This document shows, piece after piece, positions 46,680 through 59,430 of a stretch of 60,000 bases of DNA. The notes under the pieces are model-generated. The model was not told where the DNA came from, ran no database searches, and saw only the letters and a list, made by a program, of their open reading frames with translations. The DNA lies in contig CM055097.1 in assembly GCA_029204225.1 (NCBI GenBank), positions 10,736,230-10,796,229 of the forward strand, given 5' to 3'. Position numbers and translations under genes: made by a program. Source of the DNA: Diphasiastrum complanatum. Taxonomy: Eukaryota > Streptophyta > Lycopodiopsida > Lycopodiales > Lycopodiaceae. Position 1 is the first letter of the stretch; each line of letters opens with the position of its first letter.

Positions 46680-48096
46680 GGACTACTCCCTTGAAGCTTG
46701 CATCATCAAAAGTTCTATCTCTTCAAGAGGTTCTTTTTGTTCCCAAGATTACAAATAATTTTATAAGTTTTGGCAAGTTACTTGATGGTGGTCTTGATGT
46801 CAATTTCCGTATTGACAATTGTGTGATAAAAAAGGATGGTGAGATCCTTGCATGTGGATCTAGACATGAAGGCATCTACAAATCGAATACAGGGAGAGTG
46901 CAAAATCTCTTGGTGTTGCTTATGTATCCAAGTCTTCAAAGGAGGATGATCACACAAGATGCACATTTCTTCTTTCTTCAAGGTTTATGGTGCATGATTA
47001 TTTCCTATTATTCAAAGCATATGTTGAGTTCCCATTGAAAATCAAAGCTTTGAGGAGTATTGAAGCTCTTGGAAGAAATACACCATATGAAATATCATTC
47101 AAGAAGCCTAAGGATGATTACCTTAGTGTCTTTGAAGGTTCTTGCTTTGCATATATTCCCTTGGAAACAAGGAGGATGGATGATCCAAGCTCATGGATCA
47201 TGGTTGGATGCTTATCCACCAAGGAGGCCTATAAAGCCATTATACTCTCTATTTCAAAAGTGATCAGCAAAGAAGTCATATTTTATGAAGATCTACATTC
47301 AACCTTGGAAGGGGCCAAGCTCAAGACATCTCAAGATGCATCTCAAATCATATCTATTGAAGATTATCAAGATGTGAAGGGGTTGAGGTTTGAGGAGGAG
47401 CCTCCTCAACATATGACTCCAAGGGGATCTTCAAGATGGATAGCCAAGTTCTTATGGCTCATCTTTTATTGTAAAGAGAGGCAATTTTCAGGTGGTATTC
47501 ACTTTAACATTCTCACTTATGCTTCTCTTCCATTGCTTGATGCACTATCTTGTTTTATTGAGAGTTTTACATCTCAAAGTTCAAGAGAGGCAATACTAGT
47601 TTTGTATGATGCCTATTATATGGACATATTTCTTGTCATGAAAGGCTTAGATATGTATCCAAAGTTCTTTGAAATCAAGAGATTGTGCTATCAAAATCAT
47701 GCTCTTGGATTTTGTAAGAGCAAGATTGAGTTTGATACTCATAGTTTGAAAAATCATGTTTTTACATGCTTTGAGGCATTTTGTAAACTTCTCTTGAGAT
47801 CAAGTGAAATATTCAAAGATGACACCTACATCCTTGAGCAAGTACTTAGCCTCAAGAAGATCAAGATTGTATTTGATTTCAAGATTAGATTCATCATGGA
47901 TAAAGTTCATAGCATGTGGACTAGTCGCGCGAGTATGCTTAATCTTGAAGATCTACACTTTTGCTCATCTTATGATCTTGATCTCTATGATCTTCATGAG
48001 GATTGGAAGCCTCGAATTTTATGGTGCAGCCATCATGCAAGTGGAGCTTTCAAATCAAATGCCATTATCAAGCATGGAGGAAGCACATGGTCATAG
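46680..48096 (+). pseudogene. Integrase-deleted copia tail with unrecognised open frame
   Basis: Frame 46691-47038 continues the protease/pre-integrase region (VLFVPKITNNFISFGKLLDG). Frame 46987-48096 (369 codons) begins MVHDYFLLFKAYVEFPLKIK and jumps from KALRS to LGRNTPYEISFKKP, skipping the whole catalytic core present in the related fragment at 22243-23060. It then has CFAYIPLETRRMDDPS and KVISKEVIFYED, the usual segment after the core. From about 47430 to the end it is a 220-residue open stretch (for example FEIKRLCYQNHALGF, FDFKIRFIMDKVHSMW) with no domain I know. RT is missing. Confidence 0.7.
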
Positions 48097-48297
48097 TGGC
48101 ATATTGGTGGAGTACTCTTCAAAGATATTGGCAAGAGATTTCTACCAAAGAGATCTTATCATGGATCTGGTGAGGTGCTGCTATGATGGATCCTTTTGCT
48201 GGTTTTCTACTTCATATACATAGAAAAGGATCCACTCAAAAAGTTTCACAAACTTCTCAAATGATCTAGAACCTTTCCAACCTATCTTTTTGAGGAG

Positions 48298-49526
48298 TGT
48301 GAAAAATTGGCAAAAATCTAGCTTGGCAATTTCATGTTTTTTATATTTCTGAGTGCATTTCACATGTGTGGAGCATGTTCCCACATGTGTAAAATAGTTT
48401 ATCTTAGTCTTAGAGATTTCATAAAGTTTTTATGTCAATCTTCTTTGTGTAGAGTTGTGATAGGACCAAAACTTGGCATAGATGGCAAATTGGCAAAATC
48501 CACATGTAATGCCTCTATTGAGCCAAAAGTGAGTCATGATGCAATCTTGAGCTAGATAGGCACATGAATAGGATTTTGACACTTGTAAGAAAGTAATTTG
48601 ATGTGTGATAGAGTCAAAAGTTTTGACCAAGGGGTGCAATCTTAGGAGAGTGCAAAAGTTCATGATATTGTGTGTTTCAATCTTAGGAGAGTGCAAAAGT
48701 TCATGATATTGTAGGTTGATCATGTGTTGATCAAGTGTCATCAAATCTATGTGTTGAATTGGCTAGTTTTGTGCAACAAAGAGATTTGAGAGGTTCCATA
48801 TCTTTGTGATTTCTTCTTGGATTCATTTGTTGACTTTCAAGAGAGTGCTAAGTGCATTGGTATAGGTTGAAAGAGAAGATCATATCATTTAGATGCCACA
48901 CGTGCCAAATCACATAGGATGCTTTCCAAAGACTTCATTTCTCATATTACACTATGATAGTATCTTTGAAATGAGCCCAAAATTTGTTTAGATAGGCTAG
49001 AGAAATTCTAGGATCTTAGAAAAGCATGTTTTACATTGTTTTTGGATCTTGAGATCTTGACCCCAAGTTAGGGTGGATCCAATGTCCTATTAGGTTAGAT
49101 ATTAGGGTTAGGGTATGATAAGTTCATAGGTTCCCTAATATGCTCAGATCCGAGCTTGAAAAGTATAAATCTATGATGGGATCTCCATCCAAATATGAAG
49201 AAAAATTGAGTTTTTTCACTTCTATCAACATTGTCTTTGGGTGGCGAGTTCTAGCTATTGGATGTGAGTGTTTATGCACTAGATACTTGCTTTGAAAGGT
49301 ACTAAAGTTTTTTACAGTTCTGAGAAGTTTGCTGCACTTTACTTTAGTGTGTTTGATCCAATCTATGTGCCTATTGTGGAGTTAAATGCCAAATTAGCTA
49401 GTTTTGGTAACTAGTCTTGATTCTAGCTCATAGTTTGGATCTAGATCTTTGATTTGTGCATCCTTCATCACTTTTAAGATTGATTGGGATTGAATTTGCT
49501 GTAAAATTTTGTCACCAACAATCACA
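48298..49526 (+). repeat. 3' LTR of copia derivative, right end uncertain
   Basis: Starts TGTGAAAAATTGG directly after the purine tract. Contains CACATGTGTGGAGCATG at 48361, also seen in altered form near 58651, and a possible TATA box (AGTATAAAT) near 49160. The right end is placed at a CA near 49526 by analogy with TATA-to-end spacing in the LTR ending at 59430; this is a guess. No second LTR exists for comparison. Confidence 0.4.
48637..48712. repeat. Direct repeat of 35 bp
   Basis: The 35-base segment CAATCTTAGGAGAGTGC... occurs at 48637-48671 and again, identically, at 48678-48712, with 6 bases between. Confidence 0.95.
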
Positions 49527-49650
49527 CAACATCAATGTAAAGAAGAAGAAAGAATAGAAGTAAAAAAACTCTTCCAAATATGGTCAAATGATAATGAAAT
49601 CACAATGGTGGGTTGTCCACACATTACCTACTAGATATATGCATGAGATA

Positions 49651-50836
<1,186 letters not shown>

Positions 50837-53166
50837 TTATTCCTCCTGTGAGGGGTCGATATCTTTTTCTTCACTATCTGTCTCATCCAAAGCATCTTTG
50901 GAATGTGCATTTTGAAGTTGACGTTCTACAACAACCTTATGTACTCCTCCCTTACGAGCTCTCTCATAGTTATCAGTGGAATCATGTGGAAGCATGATTG
51001 GACAAGAAAAGTCCCTAGTGAGTGACAGATCCATGATATCCTCCATTGCGATACCATTGTGCCAATGCCTGGGTGCATGGTCTAGCACACACTAAACTTT
51101 GGGTCTATCTCATCAACAACATAAAAAACTTGGTGTACATGTTCAGGCATTACAAATGGCTGGTCGTCAATATCTAATGCCTTTAGTACTTTAGTGGTAT
51201 CCACCATTTGAAAACCATACTTATCTGTTCTCATCATTGCATTGCTTCCAACAATGTTTGGTTTGTACCATTTTGTCGAAAAAGATCCCAAATCTAGTTC
51301 CAATATGTGCATGATTCTTCCAAAGTATCGAAGCTTTGCCATGATTGGATTCTTAACCTTGACACTACTACGACTCCAAGTATCGAAGTAGGCCGCAACT
51401 CCAGAGTCTTGTCTGACCTTGCCAATATCAGCTTTCTCGGTCCTGAAATGATACCCTTTGATGTTCATCACTGAATATGAGCGTGCAACTTGTAGAGGGC
51501 CTTGTGCAAGTTCAAATAATGTATTATCCACTTCTATTCCATTCTTTGATTGCTCTGAAAGCTGTTACATACAACAAAGATAGTTTGAATAAACATTGAT
51601 AGTTTTTCATGGAAAAAATTATATCACAGCATGCAAAAGAAATAGCTTCATAATGTACCTTCTTTGAAAGCGAACCAGGAAAATCTTTGTGATAATTGAG
51701 CTTTCCACCTCTTTCTAATTGATCTTCAATATACATACTTTCATTTTTAAACTCTCTGTACACAATAGTAAATTTCAATTATTTGCAAATGTAAGTAACA
51801 GTCAATTTTAAAAAAAATAAAATCAACATTAGATATTGCATGCATAATTAGTACATTGAGCAAGCTATCAAGGATTGGTGGGTGAAGATAAAAAATCATA
51901 CCTTTGCCATGGTCCAACAATTGCACTATTGTCGAGAAGACAAAGGTGTGCTTGCTTGAGCATTACATGAGGAAGGTAGAGCCTACTTCCCTTGCCCTTC
52001 AACTCATGTCCATAATCATCCACGTTATCCACCCCTATTATCATAGCACTTGCATCCCATACTCTCTTTGAAATTCCATCAAAGTCTCTCCAATACTCAG
52101 TTGAGAATCCAATTGCTTCCTCTATAGCATAGCCTTCTGCCATGCTACATTTTTCACAAAGGATTTCATTTTTTTCATGTACCTCTCAAAGGGATACATC
52201 CATCTCAATCGTACTGGGCCACATAAATTTATTTGCTCCACAACATGAATAAGCAAATGAGACATCATATCAAAAAATGTTGGTGGAAATGCCTTCTCCA
52301 AGCAGCACAGGACATATACAGCTTCGTTGTAGAAATCATCATAGCTTTTTGGATCAATAGTATTTGCGCATATCTTTCTAAGAAGAAGGCTCAACCGTAT
52401 GATTGCAAAACGGACCCCCTCAGATAACGAATATCAAATTGCAAGAGGAAGCAATTGTTGCAGCAAAATGTGATAATCATGTGACCTCATTGCAACCAAC
52501 CTATCATTGAGTGAATGTTTTTTCAATGATGCACAATATCCAGTTGGTACTTGAATCTTGGATAAGACATCCAAAAATCATTTCTTTTATTCTTTTGTGA
52601 ACGTGTAGGGTGCAGCTGGAAGCAAAAAATTGTTATCGTTGGCTCCTTGTTGTTTTGGCCAAAGATTTGGACGAATGTTGATGTCTTTCATGTCCATCCT
52701 TACTTTTAGAGAGTCCTTGTCACCAATGCTAAATAGTGTCTTCAATAAGTTCTCTCCAATATTCTTCTCCACGTGCATAACATCAAATGTATTGCATATA
52801 AGAAGATCCTATTACACAAAAAAGAGTAATCTATTAAGTATTTGTGAATTCTTATTCATAATTCAAATGGACAAAGTTTGGTACAAGAAATTTTGTAACT
52901 TACCTTCCAATATGGTAGAGATGTATAGAAGATGCTGAGCCTCTTCCATCCCGTGTACTTTGCAGGATCTTCATTTTTTTTTTCTTTGAGAGTCCATCAA
53001 CCATTCATTTCTTTGGGCACAAGCTTCCATAATTTGCGAAGTTGTTACTTGGGCAGAAGGTGGCTTGTCTTCCACGTGTCCATCAAAAGCACTCTTCATT
53101 CTTCTAAACCGATGTTTCATAGGCAAGAAACGCCTATGCCCACAATACACCATTTTGCCAAATGAG
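50837..53166 (-). pseudogene. CACTA (En/Spm) TNP2 transposase, broken
   Basis: Minus-strand exon-like frames in transposase order. 53153-52971 starts MVYCGHRRFLPMKHRFRRMK, the TNP2 block. 52778-52587 starts MHVEKNIGENLLKTLFSI, the later TNP2 block. 52394-52122 and 52143-51868 form a DUF4218-like part (FPPTFFDMMSHLLIHVVEQI, GPVRLRWMYPFERYMKKMKS). 51531-51082 is a DUF4216-like part (YFDTWSRSSVKVKNPI, VMPEHVHQVFYVVDEID). 51088-50837 is an acidic tail. Spaces between frames contain plausible introns and frame breaks. The N-terminal part is missing, cut at 53167 where LTR-like sequence starts. The family excises and inserts CACTA elements; this copy is not functional. Confidence 0.85.
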
Positions 53167-55347
53167 TGTGACCACCTTCCAGGAAAATTTGGTCCACATG
53201 TGACTAAGAGGGCATCTTGGCTAGTTTTGGAAGGGGGCCTTAAATGGCACCAACCCCTACACCCTCAAGGAGGCCACTTGATGTACTTGCCAATGGGTGT
53301 TGGACAAATGGACAAAAGGGCTTGAAGGGCATGAAAATTGGCAAAGCCTCATTTTGAAGGGGGACACTTGGGATTTACTATAAAAGGAGGCCACTCTTTG
53401 TGTTAAGGTATAGTTGATTGATAGTTGGGTGAGTTAGATGATGATGTGATAGTTTGATGTGATGTTGGTTGAGAGTTTTTTAGAGTTGAAAGCTTTTGGA
53501 AGATGGGTGCTTGCTTCTGAGATCTTTGTTGATGAGTAGGTTTGATTCCTTGTAAGTTTGGTTTGATGGATGGTTAAATGTGGTTTTGCCTTATAGTATG
53601 CTTATGCATTGGTACAAGTATTGTCTTGCATAGTTGCTTGTGGAGTGATGGATGTTTGGGGTTGAATGCTTGTTAGTGGATTGAGGGTAGACTCACTTGT
53701 AGTTGATAACAATGGATAGGTTGGGTGTTTGTGGTTTGGTTTGAGAGTTAGTGTTGAGAGTTAGTGTTGAGGGGCTGTGTGTAAAATGTGTGTTGAGAGT
53801 AATGTGTTGAGAGAATTGCTTTTGTTGAGAGTGATTTCATGGTGAGGGTTGGTTGGTTGGTTGTAGTCCATTGTCATACTAGTAGGCTTACATCTTGAAT
53901 GAGTGGGATGGTTTGCTTGAGGGCTTGGTGTGAGTGATGGGTTGCTGAATTTTTCAGCCATTGCGTCTTTCTGGCCTGTTTTTTTTGTACAGACTTTCGG
54001 TTCAGTTTTCTCTCAATTGAACCGTTAACATTTCAATCGCACTGTTCATATTCCAGAAACTTTCATTTTCTTCATTTTTTTTCTTTTACACCAACTCGTT
54101 CGGAAATGCGTAAGGTGGAGAAAACTGCATCAACATGCCTGGCTCTGATTTTTGCTACAAGGTTCATGACTAGAGTTTCCACGCAACGGCTACCTAATTG
54201 CACATTGAGGTGAGTTTTTGACTTGAACTTTCTTTCTAGTCACTTCCATTTCTTGAAGTTCTGTTTGTAAGCTCTTAACTTAAATTGGAATGGGATGTGA
54301 GATGTGTAAGATAGGGTTTTACACTTTGAAGGAGGTTGTTATGAATGGTCTAGGGAAGTAAGCTTGTTGAGGGACTAATTACGTCAAGTTTTTCCGAGGT
54401 CCTACAGATTTAAGTGTTGCTGATGGTTGTAGTTTTCAGTTGTACTCATTTACATTGGTGACTACTTGTAAGGTTTGGTAGTGAATCGGGTTTTTAAGCA
54501 TGAACTAGAGTTCAATTGAGAATTATAGTAATGAACGTCATATGTTGTGGGGTTAATTAAGGGAAGGATTGATTTTTGGTTATCGACGTTTAGTGAAAGC
54601 AAGAACGCTTGTAACCAGGTTTTATTAGCATGGTTTGGAAGTACTTATATGGATACGGTTTTAAAAGGTGAATGTGTTTTACTCTATGCTTGTCCAAGAT
54701 AGAACTGATAGTTTAAACCGCAATAAACCGTCAAAGTTCAGAAGCGTTATATTTTCGTCATTTATGAAGTGTGTCAGCTGGACCTGACCTCTGTGAAACA
54801 CCAGAGCGGGCCGTCCACCATCCGTGGTTGAAAAACACCACCTTGGTTAAAGCGTCGCACTAGTCACACCCGTCGTCGGTATTGTCTAGCGAAATACCTA
54901 GACCCGACGGTCGGCGAAAATACCACCGCTTAGCAAACAAAGCGGTGCGTATAACTTGCACCCCACGAGCACATCATAGACAGCAAATCAGTTTCTGGCC
55001 CATGTAAGATTTTTACTAACTGTAAACCGAATTCAATGGGGAAAGAGATATAAGCAAGATCCTAACACGAATTAGTGATCAGAAGTTTTACGGAACCGTG
55101 ACCCTAGAAAGCTAGTGAATCATTGCAGCCAAAAGTACTAGCACCCCCTCCTTGCAACCATATCTCTAAGATCTTGAAAAACTCTCATCGGTTGGGGAGC
55201 ACGGGGCAATAGAGAAGGCCATCAGGGTTGGAAGTGGCAAACCCTCTGTTGCTCACGTAGGGCAAAACCGCCATTAGAGGTGGGGCCCCTTGACCCTTTT
55301 AGGACGTTTTGGCTAGACCAAGCCCCCGTAAAAAATGGCCCTAACTT
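53167..55347 (+). repeat. Probable Ty3/gypsy LTR
   Basis: Begins TGTGACCACCTTCC where the TNP2 coding sequence stops. Has a TATA box (CTATAAAAGG, 53378-53387) and is followed at 55348 by TGGTGCGTCTGCCGGGAGTC, which has the form of a PBS complementary to a tRNA 3' end (the tRNA was not identified). A gypsy gag follows at 56.3 kb on the same strand. About 2.2 kb is long but not unusual for gypsy LTRs. With no second copy the ends are inferred. A GC-rich stretch at 54770-54960 contains short inverted motifs. Confidence 0.45.
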
Positions 55348-56250
55348 TGGTGCGTCTGCCGGGAGTCGAAAATATTTCAGGAGATGTTGTTTGAAAGAGT
55401 AGTTATCCATATCGTTGGACTACAAAGCACTAGTTGTCATAGTACCAGAAGTTTACACATTTTGTAGGTCCTAGATTACGTGTGTTGAAAATAATTCCAC
55501 TATCTAAACCGTCAGCCGCAAGCTAGCATAACCGTACAAGCGGCTAGTACCACGTTGATCACATGACGAAGTGGTTAGTGATGTGTGCTGATCCCACACC
55601 TAGAACATATGTTATGAGTTCACAATCCAACCCTAGCTGCATGTGATCGGACTTCGCCAAGGCCATTCTATTTCCAATAGTTTGGAATACAGTTTGGACT
55701 AGAGACTACATACAATTTTCACCAGCAGGGAGTTTAGGCTGTGATGCCAAGTACTACTAGAAATCTTTCATAGAGTGATGGGATAGGTCAGAGAATGGGG
55801 TTTTGTATGAAGCCTAGGGTGAAAGTGAAAACCAGAGCCCTAAGTCGAAAGTCATTACCCTACGACCCACCAACCCTAGCATCCTGTAGAGACGGCACCT
55901 GGTACAAAGAACCAAGAAAAACTGTACATGGGTATGGTTGGATTAGGATTGAGCAGAAAAACGACCAAGTAGAGTTAGTTAGGTCGTATGCAGTATTAGT
56001 GGACGAAGGATGGATGACCTATGGGATATCGTGGGAAAATCACAAAACGCATGTGCAACGACAGTTGATTGCTATCTGTAAGTGAGAAACATATTATGCA
56101 GCAATCATTAGTGTCACCCTAGACAAGACATCATAGGTATACCAAGGAAACCTAGGTCTAAGGGAGCACCGCACGGAGAGACTTCAAATCCCCAAAGAGA
56201 GCGTTTAGGGCTTAGAAGAAGCCATCGTGGGTTTCTTGTCCCACCAGTCT
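55348..56250 (+). other. Gypsy leader region
   Basis: From the PBS-like site to the start of gag. A 96-codon frame at 55795-56085 (starts MGFCMKPRVKVKTRALS) has no recognised domain. The region is probably the untranslated leader of the gypsy element. Confidence 0.4.
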
Positions 56251-56279
56251 TAAATGATGAGTCTCATTCACCTATAATG

Positions 56280-56790
56280 GACTTGGATGATACGAACCTA
56301 TAGAAGAACTACTAGAACTTGAGCCAACTGACTCTACAGAACCACCGTTAGTGAACGTAACACCTGCTGCTACAGAACCTGTTGCCAACAGAATGGCACG
56401 ACGTTTGACTGAACCAATCGTAGTACCCCCAGAGACAAGAGGACTACCGAAGCTTAGTGGATCCACTCCTGAGTTTCATGGAGCACCGTATGAAAGTGTC
56501 GAAGAGCATATTGATGCTTTTTGGACCACCTGCTTTACCAGTGCCATCACAAACCCACATTACGAAATGATGGTTTTTGCCACCACTTTATCTGGAGCGG
56601 CTAGGCACTGATATCATAGTCTGCAGAGAGGCTCAATTCACACCATTGAGGAGTTCCATAGACTGTTCTTAATTGAGTATGCTTCCCACCGAACGGCTGA
56701 TGGCCTACTGTTCACACTGACTTCCTTACAACAAGGAAGTAACGAAACCATCCGACAATATTGGCGTCGTTTGACAGAGTTTGAAGATAT
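56280..56790 (+). pseudogene. Ty3/gypsy gag fragment
   Basis: Plus-strand translation shows PKLSGSTPEFHGAPYESVEE then HIDAFWTTCFTSAI, FATTLSGAARH, a stop at 56609-56611, then YHSLQRGSIHTIEEFHRLF and TIRQYWRRLTEFEDIL. This is the Retrotrans_gag pattern (F-G-P-E-V-x-H-I, L-G-A-A-x-W-Y, W-x-x-F-x-x-F). The reading frame is cut at about 56790 and replaced by copia RT sequence, so protease and pol are missing. The Trp expected after the stop is lost (ARH then stop in place of ARHW). Confidence 0.82.
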
Positions 56791-57791
56791 CTTAGTGATT
56801 ATGATCCATCATTGTACATCAAGTTTGTAGATAACTCTTTAGTTATTCTTCTTATCTATGTAGATGATATAATTCTTAGTGGAGATGATTTGGAGCTAGT
56901 TGAAGAGACAAAATTTGCACTTAGTAGTGAGTTTAGAATGCAAGATCTAGAAATTCTTCACTACATTTTAGGCCTAGAAATTGACTTTTGGAAAGATCAT
57001 GCTTTCATAAGTCAAAGTAGATATGCTCTTTCCATGCTTAAGAAATTTCAAATGGAAAACTGTAAGGGCATAGATACTCCAATGGAGCATATTGTAAAAG
57101 TTCCTATAAAAGAGGATGAAAGATCCTTCGAGGACATCACTCTTTATAGGAGTCTTATTGGCTCCCTCATATGGTTAACTGTAACTAGGCTAGAACTAAG
57201 TTGTGTCATTGGAAGTTGGCAAAAAGAATCTTGAGATATGTATCTTCTACCTTAGATTATGGATTAATCTATAAAGGAGAAGATCTAACATTGATGGCTT
57301 TTTCAGACTCGGATTTTGCAGGAGACAAAGTGGAAAAATCCACAAGTGCATACACAATTTTTATTGGAGAGAGTCTAGTTTCTTGGTTATTCAAGAAGCA
57401 AGCAACTATATCCTTGTCATCTTGTGAAGCAGAATACAAAGCTCTTACAACTACCACAAAGGAGGTCATATGGATAAAGAGGCTACTCTTGGAGCTAAGG
57501 TGTATTGGAGATGAAGACCTACCTATTATCAAGAATGATAACGCCTCGGCTTAGGCTCTTGCAAACAATCTTGTACTCCATGCAAGAAGCAAACATATCG
57601 AGGTAGCACACCATTTTGTAACAAAGAAAGTGATCGAGAGAGAGATCTCGCTGGAGCATGTTCAATCATCATCTTGAGTTGTAGGTCTACTCACAAAGCC
57701 ATTGCTCAAGAATGTGTTTGTCAAGTTGAGATCAAATCTTGGCTTAATCTCAAAGTCCATGGTGAATAGATAGGCATATTTTAAGGAGGAG
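56791..57791 (+). pseudogene. Copia RT end and RNase H, 5'-truncated
   Basis: Starts abruptly in the copia RT palm with SDYDPSLYIKFVDNSLVILL and the catalytic YVDDIILSG. It continues HYILGLEIDFWKDHAFISQS, GSLIWLTVTRLELS, then RNase H (YGLIYKGEDLTLMAFSDSDF, VSWLFKKQATISLSSCEAEY), ARSKHIEVAHHFV and LLTKPLLKN. Frames 56812-57234 and 57201-57554 overlap at one shift, and stops occur at 57552-57554 and near 57676. The purine tract TTTTAAGGAGGAG (57779-57791) precedes the LTR. It is a close relative of the minus-strand fragment at 24524-25152. Confidence 0.9.
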
Positions 57792-58373
57792 TGTGAAGAA
57801 TTGTAAAACATATCTCTCTATGTTGACCATGAGGGCTATGCTCATTTTATTTCTTTGTGTATTTTATTGTACATAAAGGCATGTGAATTGAGCACATATC
57901 CTTTTAGAATAGGTCAAATTTGAGTTAGGTAGATCTACATTTGTTGGCATGCACAAATTTTGGTAGCATGCAAAGTTAGGTAGAATGTCACTAGGAAAAT
58001 TCTACACATGTCTAGGAAGCAGATATGCAATCTCTGCCACATCATGCATGTACTTTGAGATGTGGATCTATGATAGTAGAGTTAACTAAAACATTTGATG
58101 TAGGGAATTCTTGGCTTGTTTGCCATATTGTGAATATTGAGATTTTGATGAGTTTTTGCACATTCTCTCTCTACTCGAGTATTTTGGCTTCACATTCTCT
58201 CTCTACCCGAGAGCAGCCTGTTTTTGCCATAGTATTTTTTCTAATCAATATCTCTCATAGTGAGAACTTAGTTTTTTGAGTCTGTGGTATGCCATTGTGC
58301 TCTGTTCTTTGATCATTCAGGTGCAATCACAACACCTCAGTAAGATCCTGTAAGGTGTGTGGTGAAGTTCACA
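57792..58373 (+). repeat. Copia 3' LTR (582 bp)
   Basis: Starts TGTGAAGAATTG and ends GGTGAAGTTCACA. Alignable by eye to the 709-bp LTR at 23815-24523 through most of its length, but about 130 bp shorter, with gaps. Confidence 0.85.
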
Positions 58374-58439
58374 ATGTTAAAAACTCCACAGATAAGCACT
58401 GATGTACTTAAAGTACATGACACTCCCCCTACTTAAACA

Positions 58440-59430
58440 TCTTTGTCCTAAAAACTGAAGACCCTTGTCTAATCAACTTGATCGCCTTCGTTAAGCAGTC
58501 ATGATTGAGGATGTGTAGTCTAAAAAAGTTATTGCCTCATCACAGATCCAAAGCTGTCGAATTGATGTGAAAGATTTGGGACCAATTCATATCCAAATCT
58601 ACTAAAGAGCAAAAACAAGCTTGGTAGAGGCCAAAAATCGTATATATAGATAAACACACATGTGTGGAACCTGTTCCCACGTGTGAAAATAGTGTACTTG
58701 TCATGTACCATAATCATATAGGTTGTACATATGATTTAATTCAAGTTCTAGTGGCTAAAAAGGCCAAAAACTAGTTGTCTAGACATATGACACATGGCAT
58801 CAATCTATTGATTGCATGAGCCACATCCTTTGGTTAGGTGTCATATCCCATGTGTAGAGGACAGCTCACATGTGTGGAATAAGCTGAAGTAGGAGAATTT
58901 TGACTTCTAGAAGATTTCCAAGTAGATCTCCATATACAAGGAAAATAGACCAAAAGTGCTCAAAATAGAAGGTTTTGTCCAAGTGTCAGTTTTGCATGAT
59001 GAATCATCATATGACAAAGCACCTTCACACATGTGGGATCATAGGGATGATCAGTACCACGAGCTCCCACTTATTGTATATATAGAGCCACATTTGGCCA
59101 TAATCAATGTGAAACACCAACCTTGGTTTTGGAGGCAATTTTGTGTCAATCTCTCCATTTGTTTTGATTTTTCTTGAATGTTTTGAGTTTCTATCATAGT
59201 GTACTTGATTTTCAGGTTGGATTCCGTACTCTGACAGGTTTTCACACGTGTGAAACCAGCAAGTACATTTACCTTCATTAATGATTGTTCTTGTTAGGAT
59301 TCTATGTCTAGAATTGATCTAGATTGATCTTAATCTAATGTAGATTGATAGATCAAGTAAATCTAACATCCAATCCCTCTTGAGGATCAGATTAGAATCC
59401 ACTATTGGTCCTTTTTGTACTTTTTGCACA
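58440..59430 (+). repeat. 5' LTR of another copia-type element, left end uncertain
   Basis: The right end is clear: TTTTTGTACTTTTTGCACA at 59412-59430, followed immediately by TGGTATCAGATCC, a near match to the initiator-Met tRNA PBS. The ending resembles that of the LTR at 12574-13274 on its own strand (TGGTCC...GTAC...TTTCACA). A TATA-like TATATATAG lies near 59076. Palindromic CACATGTG or CACACGTGTG sites occur at 58651, 58871 and 59231. The left boundary is a guess. Confidence 0.6.

Larger units (their letters stand above)
45640..49526 (+). mobile_element. 5'-truncated copia derivative with gag and 3' LTR
   Basis: Plus-strand element starting at or just before the gag ATG (45645). No LTR or PBS precedes it, so the left end is lost. 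It contains gag (45645-46679), protease-like and decayed integrase remnants (46680-47420), an unrecognised tail frame (to 48096), a purine tract TTTTTGAGGAG (48287-48297) and a 3' LTR from 48298. RT and RNase H are absent, as in the element at 8695-13274. The right limit is uncertain. Confidence 0.75.

Noticed and set aside
58417-58450. TGACACTCCCCCTAC as the start of a copia LTR
   Set aside because: It resembles a reversed purine tract next to an LTR, but no copia coding sequence with the needed orientation is adjacent, so the left end of the LTR ending at 59430 is left open.
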